A stretch of DNA of 64,000 nucleotides from NCBI GenBank assembly GCA_022592435.1, contig JABYQS010000001.1:558001-622000 (forward strand), given 5' to 3'. Shown here one piece after another: positions 16,311 through 27,989 of the stretch; within the stretch, counting starts at the first letter, position 1; each line of letters begins with the position of its first letter. Position numbers and translations under genes: made by a program. The DNA comes from Cerioporus squamosus. Its lineage: Eukaryota; Basidiomycota; Agaricomycetes; Polyporales; Polyporaceae. Below the pieces are notes generated by a model that was given only the letters and a program-made list of their open reading frames with translations, was not told the DNA's origin and ran no database searches.

Positions 16311-16845
16311 GGCGGCAGCACCAGGAGGCCCGTCGCGGGCAGCGGAGAGGAGATCTGGCAGGGGAGCGGCGGCGGCGGATGCGGACCTTGTGGTTTGCGG
16401 CTCAGTTCAACGACCGGCCAAACAACGCCCAAACAACGCGAACCCCTCCGTCACATGACCCTTGTCCCGTAAAGCGCCCGTCCGTTGCGCGCTCCGGCGA
16501 GCTGTCTCGACTGATCCTTCGTTCGTCCGTCGAAACCCGCTTTCACTTTCCTACGAGCCTGGAAGACATGTATGCTCGGCGCACAGACCCAGAGGCTCAT
16601 GCAACGATCTGCCAGGAGAACCAGCAGTCGCCCCGTCGGCCCGGATGTCCGAGTGGGAAGGTCGCTCCCCCGCGTTGAGCCCAAGCGCGCGCCGGCTAGA
16701 GGGATCACCTGAAGGTGAAGGCACCGTCCAGCGGCCGGGCATCCCAGGGCTTATGCTCGTATAAATATGTCGTTCTCTCCGTCCATATCTCTTCCTCGAC
16801 ACGCTTGGATAGTGCCCGTCTTCTCCTCGTCTCCTTCTTGGTACC
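16311..16845. promoter_or_regulatory. Divergent promoter region SAP protein / lactate dehydrogenase
   Basis: 535 bp between divergent starts. A good TATA box, TATAAATA, lies at 16760-16767 on the plus strand, 79 nt before the lactate dehydrogenase ATG. No comparable box was seen for the SAP gene. Confidence 0.6.
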
Positions 16846-18977
16846 ATGTCCCGGACATTCTCTCTTGACGAGGTTTCCAAACACAACTCCCCTAGGTGCG
16901 CCTCAACGAGTCCACATTCTTCATGGCAGCCTGCTCAAGCCGAGGTACCGTAGTTCATGCTGGGTCATCATTGGCAACAAAGTCTATGATGTTACGGAGT
17001 TCCTGCCGGTACGTTTCTTTGCCTGACCTGCTCCCCGCGTCTCACAGGTGCATCCTTAGGACCACCCAGGGGGTGCCAAGATCATCCTGAAGTATGCGGG
17101 CAAGGACGCAACCTCTGCCTATGAACCCATCCATCCACCAGATGCATTGGACAAGAACCTCCCCCGTGAGAAGCATCTTGGCTCTCTCGACAGCACCGCA
17201 GCGAATGCTGTCAAGGAGGCCGCCCAGAACCGGCGGAAGACGAAAGACGAGCTGCGCGTGGAGGCTGCACATGCCGCCAAGCTCCCGCTGAGCAGGATGC
17301 TTAGCTTGTGGGATATCGAGGTACGTGGCCGCTGTATGCATGTCGTCTACTTGGTGATCCATGTTGCTCCGCCAGGACGTTGCCCGGAAAGTGCTTTCAT
17401 ACAAGGCCCTCGCGTACTACGCTTCCGCTGCCGACGATGAGATCAGTGCGCGCATAACTTGTCTTCTCCTCGCACACCGCGATCCTGAGCTCCCTTGAAC
17501 CAGCCGACCGAGAGAACAATCGCGCGTTCTCCCGTTTCTTCTTCCATCCTCGCGTGATGCGGCCGGTCTCCCGATGCGATCCCTCGACCACAATCCTCGG
17601 CTTCAAGTCCTCAATACCGGTCTTCGTGAGCGGTGCCGCCCTCGCGCGTTTGGGACACCCGCTCGGTAAGTAAAGGGCCATTCGACCAATTGAACTCATT
17701 CCATTATCGGAGACGCTCACTACGTCATCTGCAGGTGAGGCGAACATCACTCGCGGCGCGGGACGCAAGGGGATCATCCAGATGGTGTCATCGAATGCTT
17801 CCCTGTCGTACGCACAGATCGCCGAGGCGCGCGTCAGCCCCGAGCAGCCGCTTTTCTTCCAGCTATACAAGCACCGAGATGATCGCATTGCTGAGGAGCG
17901 CGTGCGGGAGGCCATTTCACTTGGGTACAACGCCATCTTCCTCACCGTCGACGCCATCGTGGCTGGCAACCGCGAACGTGACATCCGCGCGCCGTTCGAG
18001 TTGGAAGAGCAAGAGCGCGAAGCTGACAAGGCAGCGGACAGCGCGCACAAGTCAAAGGGCTCTCCAGACATGCCGGCGAAGCAGGAGAAGGAAGAAAGCG
18101 GGAACGTGAACCTGCTCGGCACCGCAGGTGCACTGATTGCGAATGACGACCTCGACATGACCTGGGAGAGGACTATCCCTTGGCTGCGGTCAGTCACGAA
18201 GCTACCCATCGTCATCAAGGGCATTCAGTGTGTTGAGGTGAGCGAAGTCTCGCTCTTACGATTGGTTTAAACAGGCTTATTGTGGGCATATGTAGGATGC
18301 TGTCCTGGCCGCGGAGGCTGGTGTTGACGGTATCCTGATCTCCAATCACGGTGGACGACAACTGGAATTGTGAGCAGTGGACTCACGTTCAGAAGGCAAT
18401 TGCGCTGATCACAGTATGCAGCGCGCTTCCGGCCATCGAGGTCCTGTACAGGCTTCGACAGCAACGGCCAGACGTATTCGACAAGCTTGAAGGTCCGTTC
18501 GTCTCTTCATGGCAGTTATACCCACGGTGACTCACATGTCCACCGCAGTCTACATTGATGGAGGCGTGAGGAGAGGCACAGGTCAGTCACATTCGCAGTC
18601 GCATTGCACCCCAATGCTTACAGTCCCGTGGTCAGACGTCCTCAAAGCGCTATGTCTCGGTGCGAAAGCTGTAGGCATGGGCCGACCGTTCCTGTATGCG
18701 CAGAGTGTGAGTGCACATCGCGACCTCGACGCCACCCTGCTGAACCGTTCTGTAACCCCAGGCGTATGGCGAGGAAGGCGTTGTGAAGGCAATCGACATC
18801 CTTGAACGTGAAATTGTCCGTGGGATGCGGCTCCTAGGCGTCAGCGATGTGAAGCAACTCGTGCCTGAGATGGTGAGTCGCCAAAAGCGGGGACATCCTC
18901 GCCGCGACGTTGCTGACGTGCGGCCATCTATGCAGGTCGAGCATGTCAACTGGCAGCCTGTCTTACCTAAACTCTGA
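16846..18977 (+). CDS. CYB2: Flavocytochrome b2-type L-lactate dehydrogenase (cytochrome b5 + FMN domain)
   Basis: About ten exons. ATG at 16846 opens directly on a cytochrome b5 domain: [28 protein letters not shown] and [18 protein letters not shown], with the heme-ligand HPGG split from the preceding exon by an intron. The FMN-binding alpha-hydroxy-acid oxidase barrel follows: [73 protein letters not shown] and the active-site [10 protein letters not shown], ending with [17 protein letters not shown] and [14 protein letters not shown]. This architecture oxidises L-lactate to pyruvate and passes electrons to cytochrome c. Unlike yeast Cyb2, no mitochondrial presequence precedes the b5 domain. 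The acidic, Lys-rich segment around 18000-18110 corresponds to the protease-sensitive loop. Other 2-hydroxy acids could be the substrate. Confidence 0.9.
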
Positions 18978-19027
18978 TTAGCTTGGCTACCAATACACTG
19001 TGCTACACTAGTACATAGACTGTCACT

Positions 19028-21027
19028 CTAGTACTTGTACTCAACAGGTTTCCATGATCCCGCAACAGCTTCTTCCACTTCGATCATCAACGTGACAAGT
19101 AGCCGGCCGATCTTGGGGTGGGTGATGGGCGCGTCAGACCGCACTATATACACCCGTGCGGGGTCGTCTGTGCCATCGGTTGCAATGCATGCATGGAGAG
19201 GCATCCCTGCCTCAGTCCTCCATACCAAGTGTGGCAACCCGCAACGCGGAGGCATTGTGTGATACAGGCTCATCTGTTGGTACGGGATCCAATGCGACCG
19301 AGCGCACTGGATCGCTCCCCACAGAGGCTCCTCCGTGCCTGCTACCTCGCAACAACCGAGGGTTAGATAGACCCTTCCCAGCCGCGAGTGCCGGAACTGG
19401 AATGTACGCCGCGTAGTGGGATGTAGCACCCACCATCGGGGGTCGTCCGACTGCTGTGCGCATGCCACTGTAGGTGATAGGCGGAGCGCGTACGCGACTT
19501 GAAGTCCGGCCGGGCCTGATATGCTGACATGGCGCAGCTGCGATACTAGCGACTGGCTGTGAGGAGCGGGGTCGTAAGCCTGAGTGTCGTTTATATAGAT
19601 ATCTCTCCAGTGTATGCGGGCATCAGGGGCGAGTAAGACGTATCGCATAAGATGGTCGAAGGACCCGTACCGAGCGAAGAGGGTGTCCGCGTGATTGCCC
19701 GGACGCCAACGACAGAGGGTATGATCGACATGGGATATTCCTACTTGGTATACTGTGCGTCTCTTGTTGGTTGGCCTGAGGGGTAGACAGATGCACGAGT
19801 ATCGATCAGATCCATATTCGCGACCAATGCCGGGCAAGAAAGCTATCGCGGCCGTGTGCTCCAGCCATGCAGGGGATAGGTGACCCTCCGGGCCAGGGGC
19901 TCGTGGACCCAGTAGCTGTACAGGCTCCAGAATTGGCAGCCTGGCACGCACTCCGTGGCCTGTCACGGTGAACTCCGGTAGTTCGAAGCTGCTATCCCGC
20001 TTCTGTAAGCAGAGGTCAATGTTGATTGCAGTGAGTGAAATCATTGACATACGTAATATGGTATCTCGGGGTGGCCCTTCGCGACCCTCTCGACGGCGTC
20101 CTCTATTTCTATCGCCGGAACCAAGCACAGTAGCGGCATGACATTGGCGTAGTCTTGGGGACTCTCTGCGAACAGACCACGCTCGCGGCTCCTCACTTCC
20201 CGGGAGAGCAGCGGGTCGTCGATGCTTGTGAGAACACAATTACCCACTGGTTGAGGGTATGGGCAGAGATAGCCTCCCCACAGGAAGAAGCTATGGTCGG
20301 CGCTTCGCTTGATGAGCTCCTCCTGCAGTCGACGGAATGCGTGCCTGCCTTCACCGTAGATGATAGGCATGCTGAGGCCGAACAGGCCTAGAAGCGAATA
20401 CGCTTCGTCTTCAGGCCTGCTCGTACGCCGCTTGGACGCCCATCCCAAACGCGTCACGACGGGAAAATCTGGGATGAGCTCTGCATAGGACAGAACGGCC
20501 GCATCTATCCCGGTGATCTCCTCCAGCAGCTTGGGGATGAGCTCCTTGTGGTGCAGGACCTGCCAGTCCTGGGAGAGGAAGATCACCGCACTAGGGGCAA
20601 GGAGCTCCTGCAGCGTCCATCCCCTGCCAAACCACGCGCTGCGACGGAACGCGGACTGCGGGTTATGAATCCGATCCGTGGCGGGGACATCGGCCAGGTA
20701 GGCGTAGCAAATGGTGGCAGAGGAGTACCACTGGAACATGGAGTTGATGGCTTCCGAGAGCTCTGCGCTGCTGGTCTTGTCTATGCAGCAGGTGTCGATC
20801 CACACCCACTCGAAGCCATCCTCCTCCGCCCGTATGCAACAGTTGCGGATCTTTGCAGATGCGTGGTCGCGCGGAGAGCCGTTTTGGGGAGTAGACCGCG
20901 CGAGGAGAGCTTGGACGTCTTGGAATGATTGCTCCTCCTGCGTCCATACGTGAGACAAGATGGCGTATCTCGGAGGGGGGTGGGAGAAGTAGCGCAGCTC
21001 CGCGCTGCGTGTGTTGAGGAGCCACAT
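19028..21027 (-). CDS. HET-domain (heterokaryon incompatibility) protein
   Basis: Two exons, 21027-20053 and 20002-19028, giving 649 residues. The N-terminus MWLLNT...YAILSHVW is the classic HET opening, followed by FEWVWIDTCCIDK, SSAELSEAINSMFQWY, AWFGRGWTLQELLAP and a PEDEAYSLLGLFGLSMPIIYGEG block. The second exon encodes a 324-residue tail with no domain I recognise. In ascomycetes HET proteins trigger cell death after fusion of unlike hyphae; in basidiomycetes they are numerous and mostly uncharacterised, so an incompatibility role is only inferred. Its stop is 50 bp from the stop of the lactate dehydrogenase, so the 3' UTRs probably overlap. Confidence 0.88.
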
Positions 21028-21399
21028 ACACGGTTGATGCGAGGGAGGGACTCCTCTGTCTGGCGGGGCGTTGTCAGGGTTCGTTGAGGGTCTCTAGTTG
21101 ACCTACCGAGGACGTCTTGACTCTCGAGTATTCACCGGACGATAACCAATTACGCCACTGCCACTACATGGCGGTGTCCGTGAGAATGGAAGTGAGGCAA
21201 GCTGGTCACGGTACCGACTGACCTTCTGATACGGCATGCTTATGGATGGCTATGTGAGTGCCTAAGCGAGACGGTGGAAGAGAATGACTTACACTGCGTC
21301 GGCGGAACCATAGTGAGTCGTGACAATTGTACTATCAGCTACCTCGATACAACTCAAACGACGTTGAGAATGAGACGAATTCTGTTGTACAATTGTAAC
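21028..21399. other. Intergenic region upstream of HET gene
   Basis: About 370 bp between the HET start and the end of the GAR transformylase gene, both on the minus strand. No motif was recognised. Confidence 0.5.
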
Positions 21400-22217
21400 C
21401 TACAACGACTCCATTATGATACAGGCTTTATGATTTAGGTTAGCTACCGCACTTTGAAAAAAGGCAAGAATGCTCACCGTGACAGGCGCTACTTCGTCCA
21501 AGACTTTCCTTGTCCCTTCAACGATAATTTTCCACTCGACGGCATGCAATCGTTTTTCAAAAGCCTCGATCGGCTCTCCAGGAACGATCTCCACCTCCCG
21601 CACGAGCACCGGTTCGCCGCGGTCGACCTCCTTGACCACCCGATGCACCATAACCCCAGAGTGCTTGATCTCGCCTTTCTGGAACGCCTCGTACGCTCGC
21701 TCGATCGCGCGCGCACCGTCGAACGCGCCAGGCAGGGCAGGGTGCAAGTTGATGACAGGGATAGGTTTTTGAACCCGCTCCTCGCCGTCATACGGCTCAT
21801 CACCGCCGACGATGTTCAAGAAACCATCGCCCATGATGTGCATCCACCCCGCGAGCACGACGAGGTCGGGCTTTTCTCGAGCAACGATCCGCCCGACTTC
21901 GCGGTCATAGTCGTCTCGTGTGTGACCAGGATGTGCCTTTAGGTATGGCTGCAGACCAAGGTAGGCAGTAGGAATCGGAGGGACAGCCTGTGCAGCGCGA
22001 GTGAGGCCATAGGCCGCTTTTCGGTTTGAAAGGACGAGCGTGATGCGTGCGGATGGAAGGGCAGGGGTATTCTGAGCATCGATCAGAGCCTGCAGATTTG
22101 TCCCTATGTTCAGCTGTAAGAAACGACTTCCGGTCGGCGGAGGTGATTGTTACCTGAGCCCGAGATGAGGACAACTATGGTTCGTTCACGGGACGCTTGC
22201 GCTGCGGTGCTGGACAT
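21400..22217 (-). CDS. ADE8: Phosphoribosylglycinamide formyltransferase (GAR transformylase)
   Basis: ATG at 22217-22215. Exon 1 ends at 22154 and a 50-nt intron (22153-22104) splits the substrate-binding motif SGSGTNLQALID. Exon 2 carries LVLSNRKAAYGL, PDLVVLAGWMHIMGDGFL and the catalytic INLHPALPGAFDGARAIERAYE, with the His of HPALPG and a downstream acidic residue as in PurN, followed by HSGVMVHRVVKEVDRGEPVL. The monofunctional enzyme transfers formyl from 10-formyl-tetrahydrofolate to GAR in step 3 of purine synthesis. The exact C-terminus is uncertain: the frame is open to a TAG at 21402-21400, but a strong donor (GTGAGC) near 21478 could remove the last residues. An in-frame upstream extension lacks conservation. 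Confidence 0.92.
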
Positions 22218-23319
22218 GCTGTTCGTCCGCGAGGTGGCTGTTAACAGAAAGTTTAACTTGCGATGAACGATCAGCTTGCCTAATCGGTAACTCCGCCTCA
22301 CTTCAGGTTAGGGTTCGTGTTGGCGAGGCCCTGGGTTCACGAGTCCCATGTAAAGTGTACTTACATCCTTTGCGTGATGATCAGATTCAGCGCTTATGGA
22401 GGTAGGGAACCTGGCAGGCGTATGTGAGAGTGCATCACTCATGAGCAATGCTGACATCTGTTGCAGTGGCGCACTGGCACGCAGGAACGATGGAGGAGAG
22501 TGTCAACCGCCGACCAGTGCGCCCTCGGAGCATACTTGTATGGGAGATGGCCCGGGATCGGGTGTCGCGATTGGTCAATCTCTGCGAGGCGGGGCACCCT
22601 ACCGACGATGCCACTTGCGACACGGCCCCGTTGATATGTGTGCTGGAGTGCCAAGATGTTCGGGTGAGCCGCCAAGGTGCCGCTGGTCTTTGTTTCCTCG
22701 CTGTGTTTCGGTTCAGACAGAGTCAGAAACCCTTCATTTCTAAGCTGCCAGACCGATCGACTATCGTAGCCATGCCAGCGGCGAGCCTGCCCCTGGGGCC
22801 TGGAGTAACTGCAGCGGAGACAGCGCGGACCGGACGGACGAGCTCGGATGAGTGGCGCGACAGAAAGCGTCAGATCAGCGGGGGAGATAGGCGCGCAGTA
22901 TGCGGAAGAAGAGCAGGCAACAGCAGGCAACCCTCCATCTGCCCGTCGCTAAGGGCGAACCACGCCGGAACACCCGACTGCATAGAGCAGGCGCCCCATG
23001 CGCCCGACCTCTTTAACCCGCCCCTCGAGGTTCTCGTCCCCTTCTTGACCGCCGTGCAGCGTCAAGTCCGTGTCAAGTCCTCCTGTTGGGTGCTCTCCAC
23101 ACAGGACCGGGTCGCCTTTCTTCTGGGATTGCATCTCAGCCTCCCTCTGGTTCTTGTAGCGCTTCTCAGCCGGACTGACGCTACGTGCGTGCACTGACCA
23201 GCTGGCCTTGTAACTTATTCCTTCGCTTTCTCGTCGCTCGCCACATTCCTTCAACCTTCCCGCTCCTTGCCTGGACACCCCATCACCGTCTTTGCCAACG
23301 TTATCTCGTCGGCGACTCC
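22218..23319. other. Divergent intergenic region, ADE8 / seven-helix protein
   Basis: 1.1 kb between divergent starts. A 249-codon open frame at 22448-23197 exists but has no domain or protein-like composition. A CT-rich leader precedes the ATG at 23320. Confidence 0.5.
22306..22315 (+). promoter_or_regulatory. Telomere-repeat-like box upstream of ADE8
   Basis: GGTTAGGGTT, the reverse complement of AACCCTAACC, sits about 90 nt upstream of the GAR transformylase start. It is the same core as the box in the RPL22/CBF5 promoter. Function is inferred from fungal Tbf1-type sites. Confidence 0.35.
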
Positions 23320-26283
23320 ATGGTTGCCCAGTCTGCTGCACCCGGAGCTGCTTTCAAGAGTCTGAGCTCCAATGATGTGGTACGCCATAGTGTATTTTTG
23401 GTCTTCCGGAAGTCCTCTCATCATGCCCATCGACAGATTCAATTCATCTTGGCCGACATCCCCATCTTTACTGTGGGGATACTGGCTTTCGGGACGTTCA
23501 CGTTCTTCTTCCTCATGAAGCGCGTCGACAGGTATGTGCCCTGTTTCCGTATCTCATGCAAGTGTTCATATCCCATCGTGTCTGTCAGATGGGTCCTTTG
23601 CTTGCACGTATCTGTCTTGCTCGCATTCCTCGCCGCTGTTCTTGACTTGTCGCAGCTCCTCGGCCGGGGTCACAACGACCGCTCGGAAGACGAGGCGGCA
23701 GGCATCAACTCGCTCATCTCCGCCCGTGAGATCTTCTACGCGTTTGCAAACACTTTGCGCTTCGTGTTCTACTGGGGGTTCGTCGCCATGATTCCCCTGG
23801 GCGAGACGATCCCTGAGGGGAACACCATGCATAGCGGCAGCTGGAGACGTTGGGGTTTCATTGGACTATTCCTGAAGTGGTCGGCGCTCGTGACCATGCT
23901 TGTCATGACTATCCTTCAGATTGTCTACCGTGATGTTGTTGCCTTCGAGACGATTGGTCCAGTATACGAGGCGGAGGCAGCACTGGAGATCATCCTGTCC
24001 GCAGTGTTCATCCTTAAGCTCCTACTCAACACCTGGGCTCGGTATCCTGTCGGTTCCACCACCCAGACGAAAGGCAGGATGCTGGTTCAGTATGCACCGA
24101 TCATTGTGGCTCTCCTGTTCAGCCTGTGGATAGCAGTCGGAAACGTAATCCTGTGTGAGTGCGACAGTGCCTCTTGCTCGACAAGGCCTAACTTCGTGTC
24201 AAGTCGAGTTTACAGAAACTGCTTTGGGACGATTCATGCGCGCAGTGGAGCTGTATATCGCGCTCGTCTACATGCTCACTATCTCATTCCATCACCTGCG
24301 CCATCTCTCGTTCTTCCCGATCTACCGTCCAGCTACCAAGGGTCCATCTCGTGCGAACACCTTTCAACGCAGCTCGATTGAGAAGGTCGATAACTTCATG
24401 GACGTCAAGGCTGCGCCGGAACCTGCCAAGGTCGACACCTTGATGGAGGCCCTCGAGGAGCAGTATCGGATCGCACAAGCCGTCCCGCAAACCATGGAGA
24501 GGAACAGCGCCAAGTCAGCGCAGGTCGAGAGTGCCAACACCCGCCAGTCTATGGCCGCTCGCCTGTCGACTTGGCTGGGTGGTGCGCGTCCTCTACCTCG
24601 TCCGCCACAGGAAGTTCAGGTCCAGCCTTGGGACGTCGACACGGAGCGCGGCCCTTCCCCTATTGCCCGGACTGCTTCCCAGCCGTGGGACTCCGAGCAA
24701 CAGCCCCGTCTCAATGCTCTCACCATTCCTACTCAGGTCGAGTTAGATGAGGATGAGCAGCGTGGCGTGTCTCCCCTGCCTGATTATCCCCGCCCGCCTC
24801 GAGTCGTCGAGACTGCCGCCCCTTCTCCGGTAACGAGCATGAAGCCGAACACCTCTACCATGCCGGATGAGGGTGCCGAAGCTGGTACGGAGACGTCGCC
24901 CGTTACTAACAGGGACTGGAAAGACATCGAGTACTCGAACGCGGTCAGGTACTCGGGCGCTAACGAGGACGTCCTTGCCAACGCGCTCAAGCAGAAGTAC
25001 TATCAACAACAGGACGATGCATCCTCCTCCATCGGGTCGAACATTCAGGTTATATCGCCACCCAACGATGACGAGGCCTCGCGTCCCAATAGCTTTGCAG
25101 CTAGCCAGTATGCTCCGTCGATCTACCCGATGTCTCCTCTTGCGTCCGCTGCTGTTACGCCGCTCCCGCGTAGCCGACCCCTGCCGCCCATGCCTATTCA
25201 GAACCGCGCGTCGATGCTTGCCTCTCCCAGGTCACCGATCCCTCCCGACTCCGCACGCTCGTCTAACATGTCGATCTTGCTCCGCCAACAGAACGAGCTC
25301 GACGAATCCATCGCAGCACTCCGACTTTTCTCGCCTTCAAAGCAAGCGTTCGGCATGGATGCTGCCTCACCACCCGTTGAGTCATCAGCGTACTACACTC
25401 AGTATGCGCAGGAGAGCCCGCAGCGGATGGGCGGCCTTTCGCCCATCCCGAGCGTCGGCACCCAGGAGCTCAGGTATCCCAGCCCAGACTTGACGATCGC
25501 GACACCAGGCTTGGACCGTATCCCGCAGTCGTCGGCGCAGAGCGAGTTCTACTTCGAACATCAACCGCCACTGAACAGGTCGAGCATGGACTCTGGCGTC
25601 ATGCCTGCACCTTTGCCCGTCGCCGAGAACGTGGAGGAGAGTCGTCCTGCCTCGCCTCCAAGAGCGCTTGCACCCCCACGTATGCCTGTTTCGCGCTTCT
25701 CCGATGCGTCGAGTGTCGGCCAAGGAAGCCAGCGCAAAGGCATCGACTCTATGGGTACTCAATACGACATCACGTCGTTCGTGGGCAGTGAGTCTTACTC
25801 TGCCCAACCAGTTATTATTCTACGCTGACACGCCCTCCAGACTTGACTGTCCCCGTCAACCCGAAGGACAGCGTGCTTTCAGCATCTTCCGCCGTGTCCG
25901 ATGACGGTTCTGTCGGTGTCGCCACCGTGGCGCGTCCAGGCTTCATGCAGCTCGCCCGCCCTACCCTCGTCATGCAGGCGGCTCGCATAGAGGAGACACC
26001 CGCGCAATCTTCACCTGTCCGCTCTGCGTCCTCCCGTGCCCTCCCGCAGCCTCCGAAGCCCGCATCTCAGACTCAAACTCAGACTCAGACCCAGGTCGCT
26101 CAGGCTGACCAACCTGCTGCCCCTCGCTTCCGTCGCGCCGTTGGTCTTCCCGCGCGCCCCCGCTTGTCCGTGCGGAACCTGACGCCGGTGGACGAGAAGG
26201 TGGCATCGCCGAGTGACACCGCCACGCTTGTGACCTCCCCGCAAAGTGGGTCTGGCACCCCTATGACGGGGAAAGCGTGGTAG
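23320..26283 (+). CDS. Predicted seven-helix membrane protein with long Ser/Pro-rich tail, function unknown
   Basis: ATG at 23320 is followed by a short N-terminus and seven hydrophobic segments: IFTVGILAFGTFTFFFL, LHVSVLLAFLAAVLDL, a Phe-rich segment near 23730-23800, LVMTILQIVY, ALEIILSAVFILKLLLN, IIVALLFSLWIAVGNVI and ELYIALVYMLTISFHHL. Small introns interrupt the first, second and sixth-to-seventh helix regions; a last intron lies at 25791-25841. After the helices comes a tail of about 600 residues, rich in Ser, Pro, Gln and Thr, with a (QT)n run at about 26069-26094. The topology resembles a G-protein-coupled receptor, but I recognise no receptor family signature. Plasma-membrane sensing is therefore only a guess. 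Confidence 0.75.
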
Positions 26284-26763
26284 CTTGCTGTCACAAAAAG
26301 ATAGACGGATTGTGGTGATCGTCCTTGGTAAGTTCCCAATCCTCATCCCTCTTCTCCCCCTTTCTCCTCCCCGCGACCCCGCACATCCACGCGCATCCTC
26401 AGTCTGTCCTCTGATATCTATGTACACACCTCAGTATGCATTGTCGTCAGCTGTACGCACATCTCTCGGACTCGCGCTCTGACAGTGCTGGTCTCGTGTA
26501 TAAGATATCGGACATTATCCTTATTGCCTTGCATTGCTATGTATAGTAGGACACACATATCGGACTCCTCATCTTGTGTGGTGCCACCGGCGAGCAATAC
26601 TTGAGTTACTGAGCAGGTCAAGTATCTAGGCTGTCGCGCTCCAGAGTCCAACCACGTAGACGACGCGGTCACGTGGCTCGCGTCAGTGACGTCAGTGCCT
26701 TAAGGCGGAGCAGCCGGAGGTACATAAGGGGCCTGCGGTGCTGCCACGGCAAAGGAGTGCACC
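26284..26763. promoter_or_regulatory. Promoter region of J-protein with E-box and CRE palindrome
   Basis: 480 bp between a stop and the J-protein ATG. CACGTG is at 26670-26675 and the perfect palindrome TGACGTCA at 26687-26694, 70 nt before the ATG. The latter is the canonical bZIP (CREB/ATF) site. Confidence 0.45.
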
Positions 26764-27645
26764 ATGACCTCGTTCCCCGACTACTACAAGCTGCTCGGCG
26801 TGCAGCAAAATGCGACCATAGACGAAATTAGGACCGCATACAAGAAGGAGTCCTTGAAGTGGGTTACAGGTGCAATCAGCGCAGCATCCTTGGTACTCAC
26901 ATCTGTGCGTTCACAGGACACACCCTGATAGGCTCGCAAATGCGACTCCCGATGAGAAGAAGGCTGCGACGGAGCGGTTTCAGGTGCGTCACAGTGCAAC
27001 GCCTTTCGGACAGAGATTGACTCGCGCGACAGGCAGTAGCAGATGCATATTATGTTCTCTCGGACGGCACTCGCAGGAAAGAGTACGACGTTCTTTACTC
27101 CACTCGGCGCCCACAAGAAAGAACCGCAGACCCCGACGCTTCGTCCAGCTTCTTCTCGACGTTTGCAAGTATGTTCGGGAAGCCAGGCGGTTCTGGCGCA
27201 GAGTCTGCAACAGGTGCCACTGGTGCAGACAGACCAGACGCGGACCATGTATTCGCCGACGTTTTCGAAGACGTGCGTAGCTGAGGTTTCTGCCTTTTAA
27301 CTGTCCTTGCTTATACGTCTTTTCCAGTTGCTGCGTCCAGAGGTCGAGCGACACGCTCCTTGGTGGGCCTGGCTCGGTGCCATCTGCGGTGCAGGCATCG
27401 GCTTCATCATAGCGAATATTCCCGGGCTCATGTTTGGCATGTACGCTGGCAACCGCCTGGGCGCGATCCGTGACGCCAAAGGCAAGAGCGTGGCGGCAGT
27501 GTTCACCCAGTTGGGTGGGGAGCAGAAGGCACAGGTAGTGTATCCAGCTGCAGTCTGTAGTCTAGAGTCGGTGCTGACAACTTCTCGACAGATTCTCCGG
27601 GCACTTGCAGCGAAGGTGCTTGGCGCGGCTGCAGGTAGCTTCTGA
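26764..27645 (+). CDS. J-domain (DnaJ/Hsp40) co-chaperone with Gly-zipper membrane segment
   Basis: Five or six exons. The N-terminal J domain reads DYYKLLGVQQNATIDEIRTAYKK (shown in two parts: DYYKLLGV and IDEIRTAYKK), and the invariant HPD is restored by splicing exon 1 (ending TTGAA) to the exon at about 26917, giving KTHPDRLA. The domain closes with ADAYYVLSDGTRRKEYD. A Ser/Gly/Phe-rich linker (FFSTFASMFGKPGGSG) follows, then a hydrophobic Gly-rich segment (AICGAGIGFIIANIPGLMFG) like a Gly-zipper transmembrane helix. J domains stimulate Hsp70 ATPase. The organelle cannot be told from sequence; similar fungal proteins are uncharacterised. Stop TGA at 27643-27645. Confidence 0.85.
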
Positions 27646-27989
27646 TTGCGAACGTTGTTTGTGACTGTTTTGTGGGACTCTGGGATACCTTGTATTATCT
27701 TTTAGCGTATGTATCTTCTGCATTGTTCTCTTCAGTACGTTATTGGACACCTCGTTGCGCCGCTGGCTGAGCGGAGCAGAATGCTGGAGGACAATTGCGA
27801 TCAGATCTTCGGCGCTGAGATCTGCACGATCGAAATGCATTTTAAGGCATGCCGAGACGCGAGTACTTGTACCTTGACCGCTTTCCACCTTTTCATCGAT
27901 GCTGGTCGTACAGCGCAATGCACCTCGTATAGTGCACTTCGTCTCGCCAACTCAAGTTTTTTGGTCCTCTGGCATATAGATTGGTCGAC
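27646..27989. other. Intergenic region between J-protein and coiled-coil orphan
   Basis: 344 bp in tandem orientation. No motif or gene seen. Confidence 0.5.

Noticed and set aside
22448..23197. 249-codon open frame on the plus strand in the ADE8/seven-helix gap
   Set aside because: No domain, signal or compositional trace of a protein, and it lies in a divergent promoter region; GC-rich DNA gives such frames by chance.
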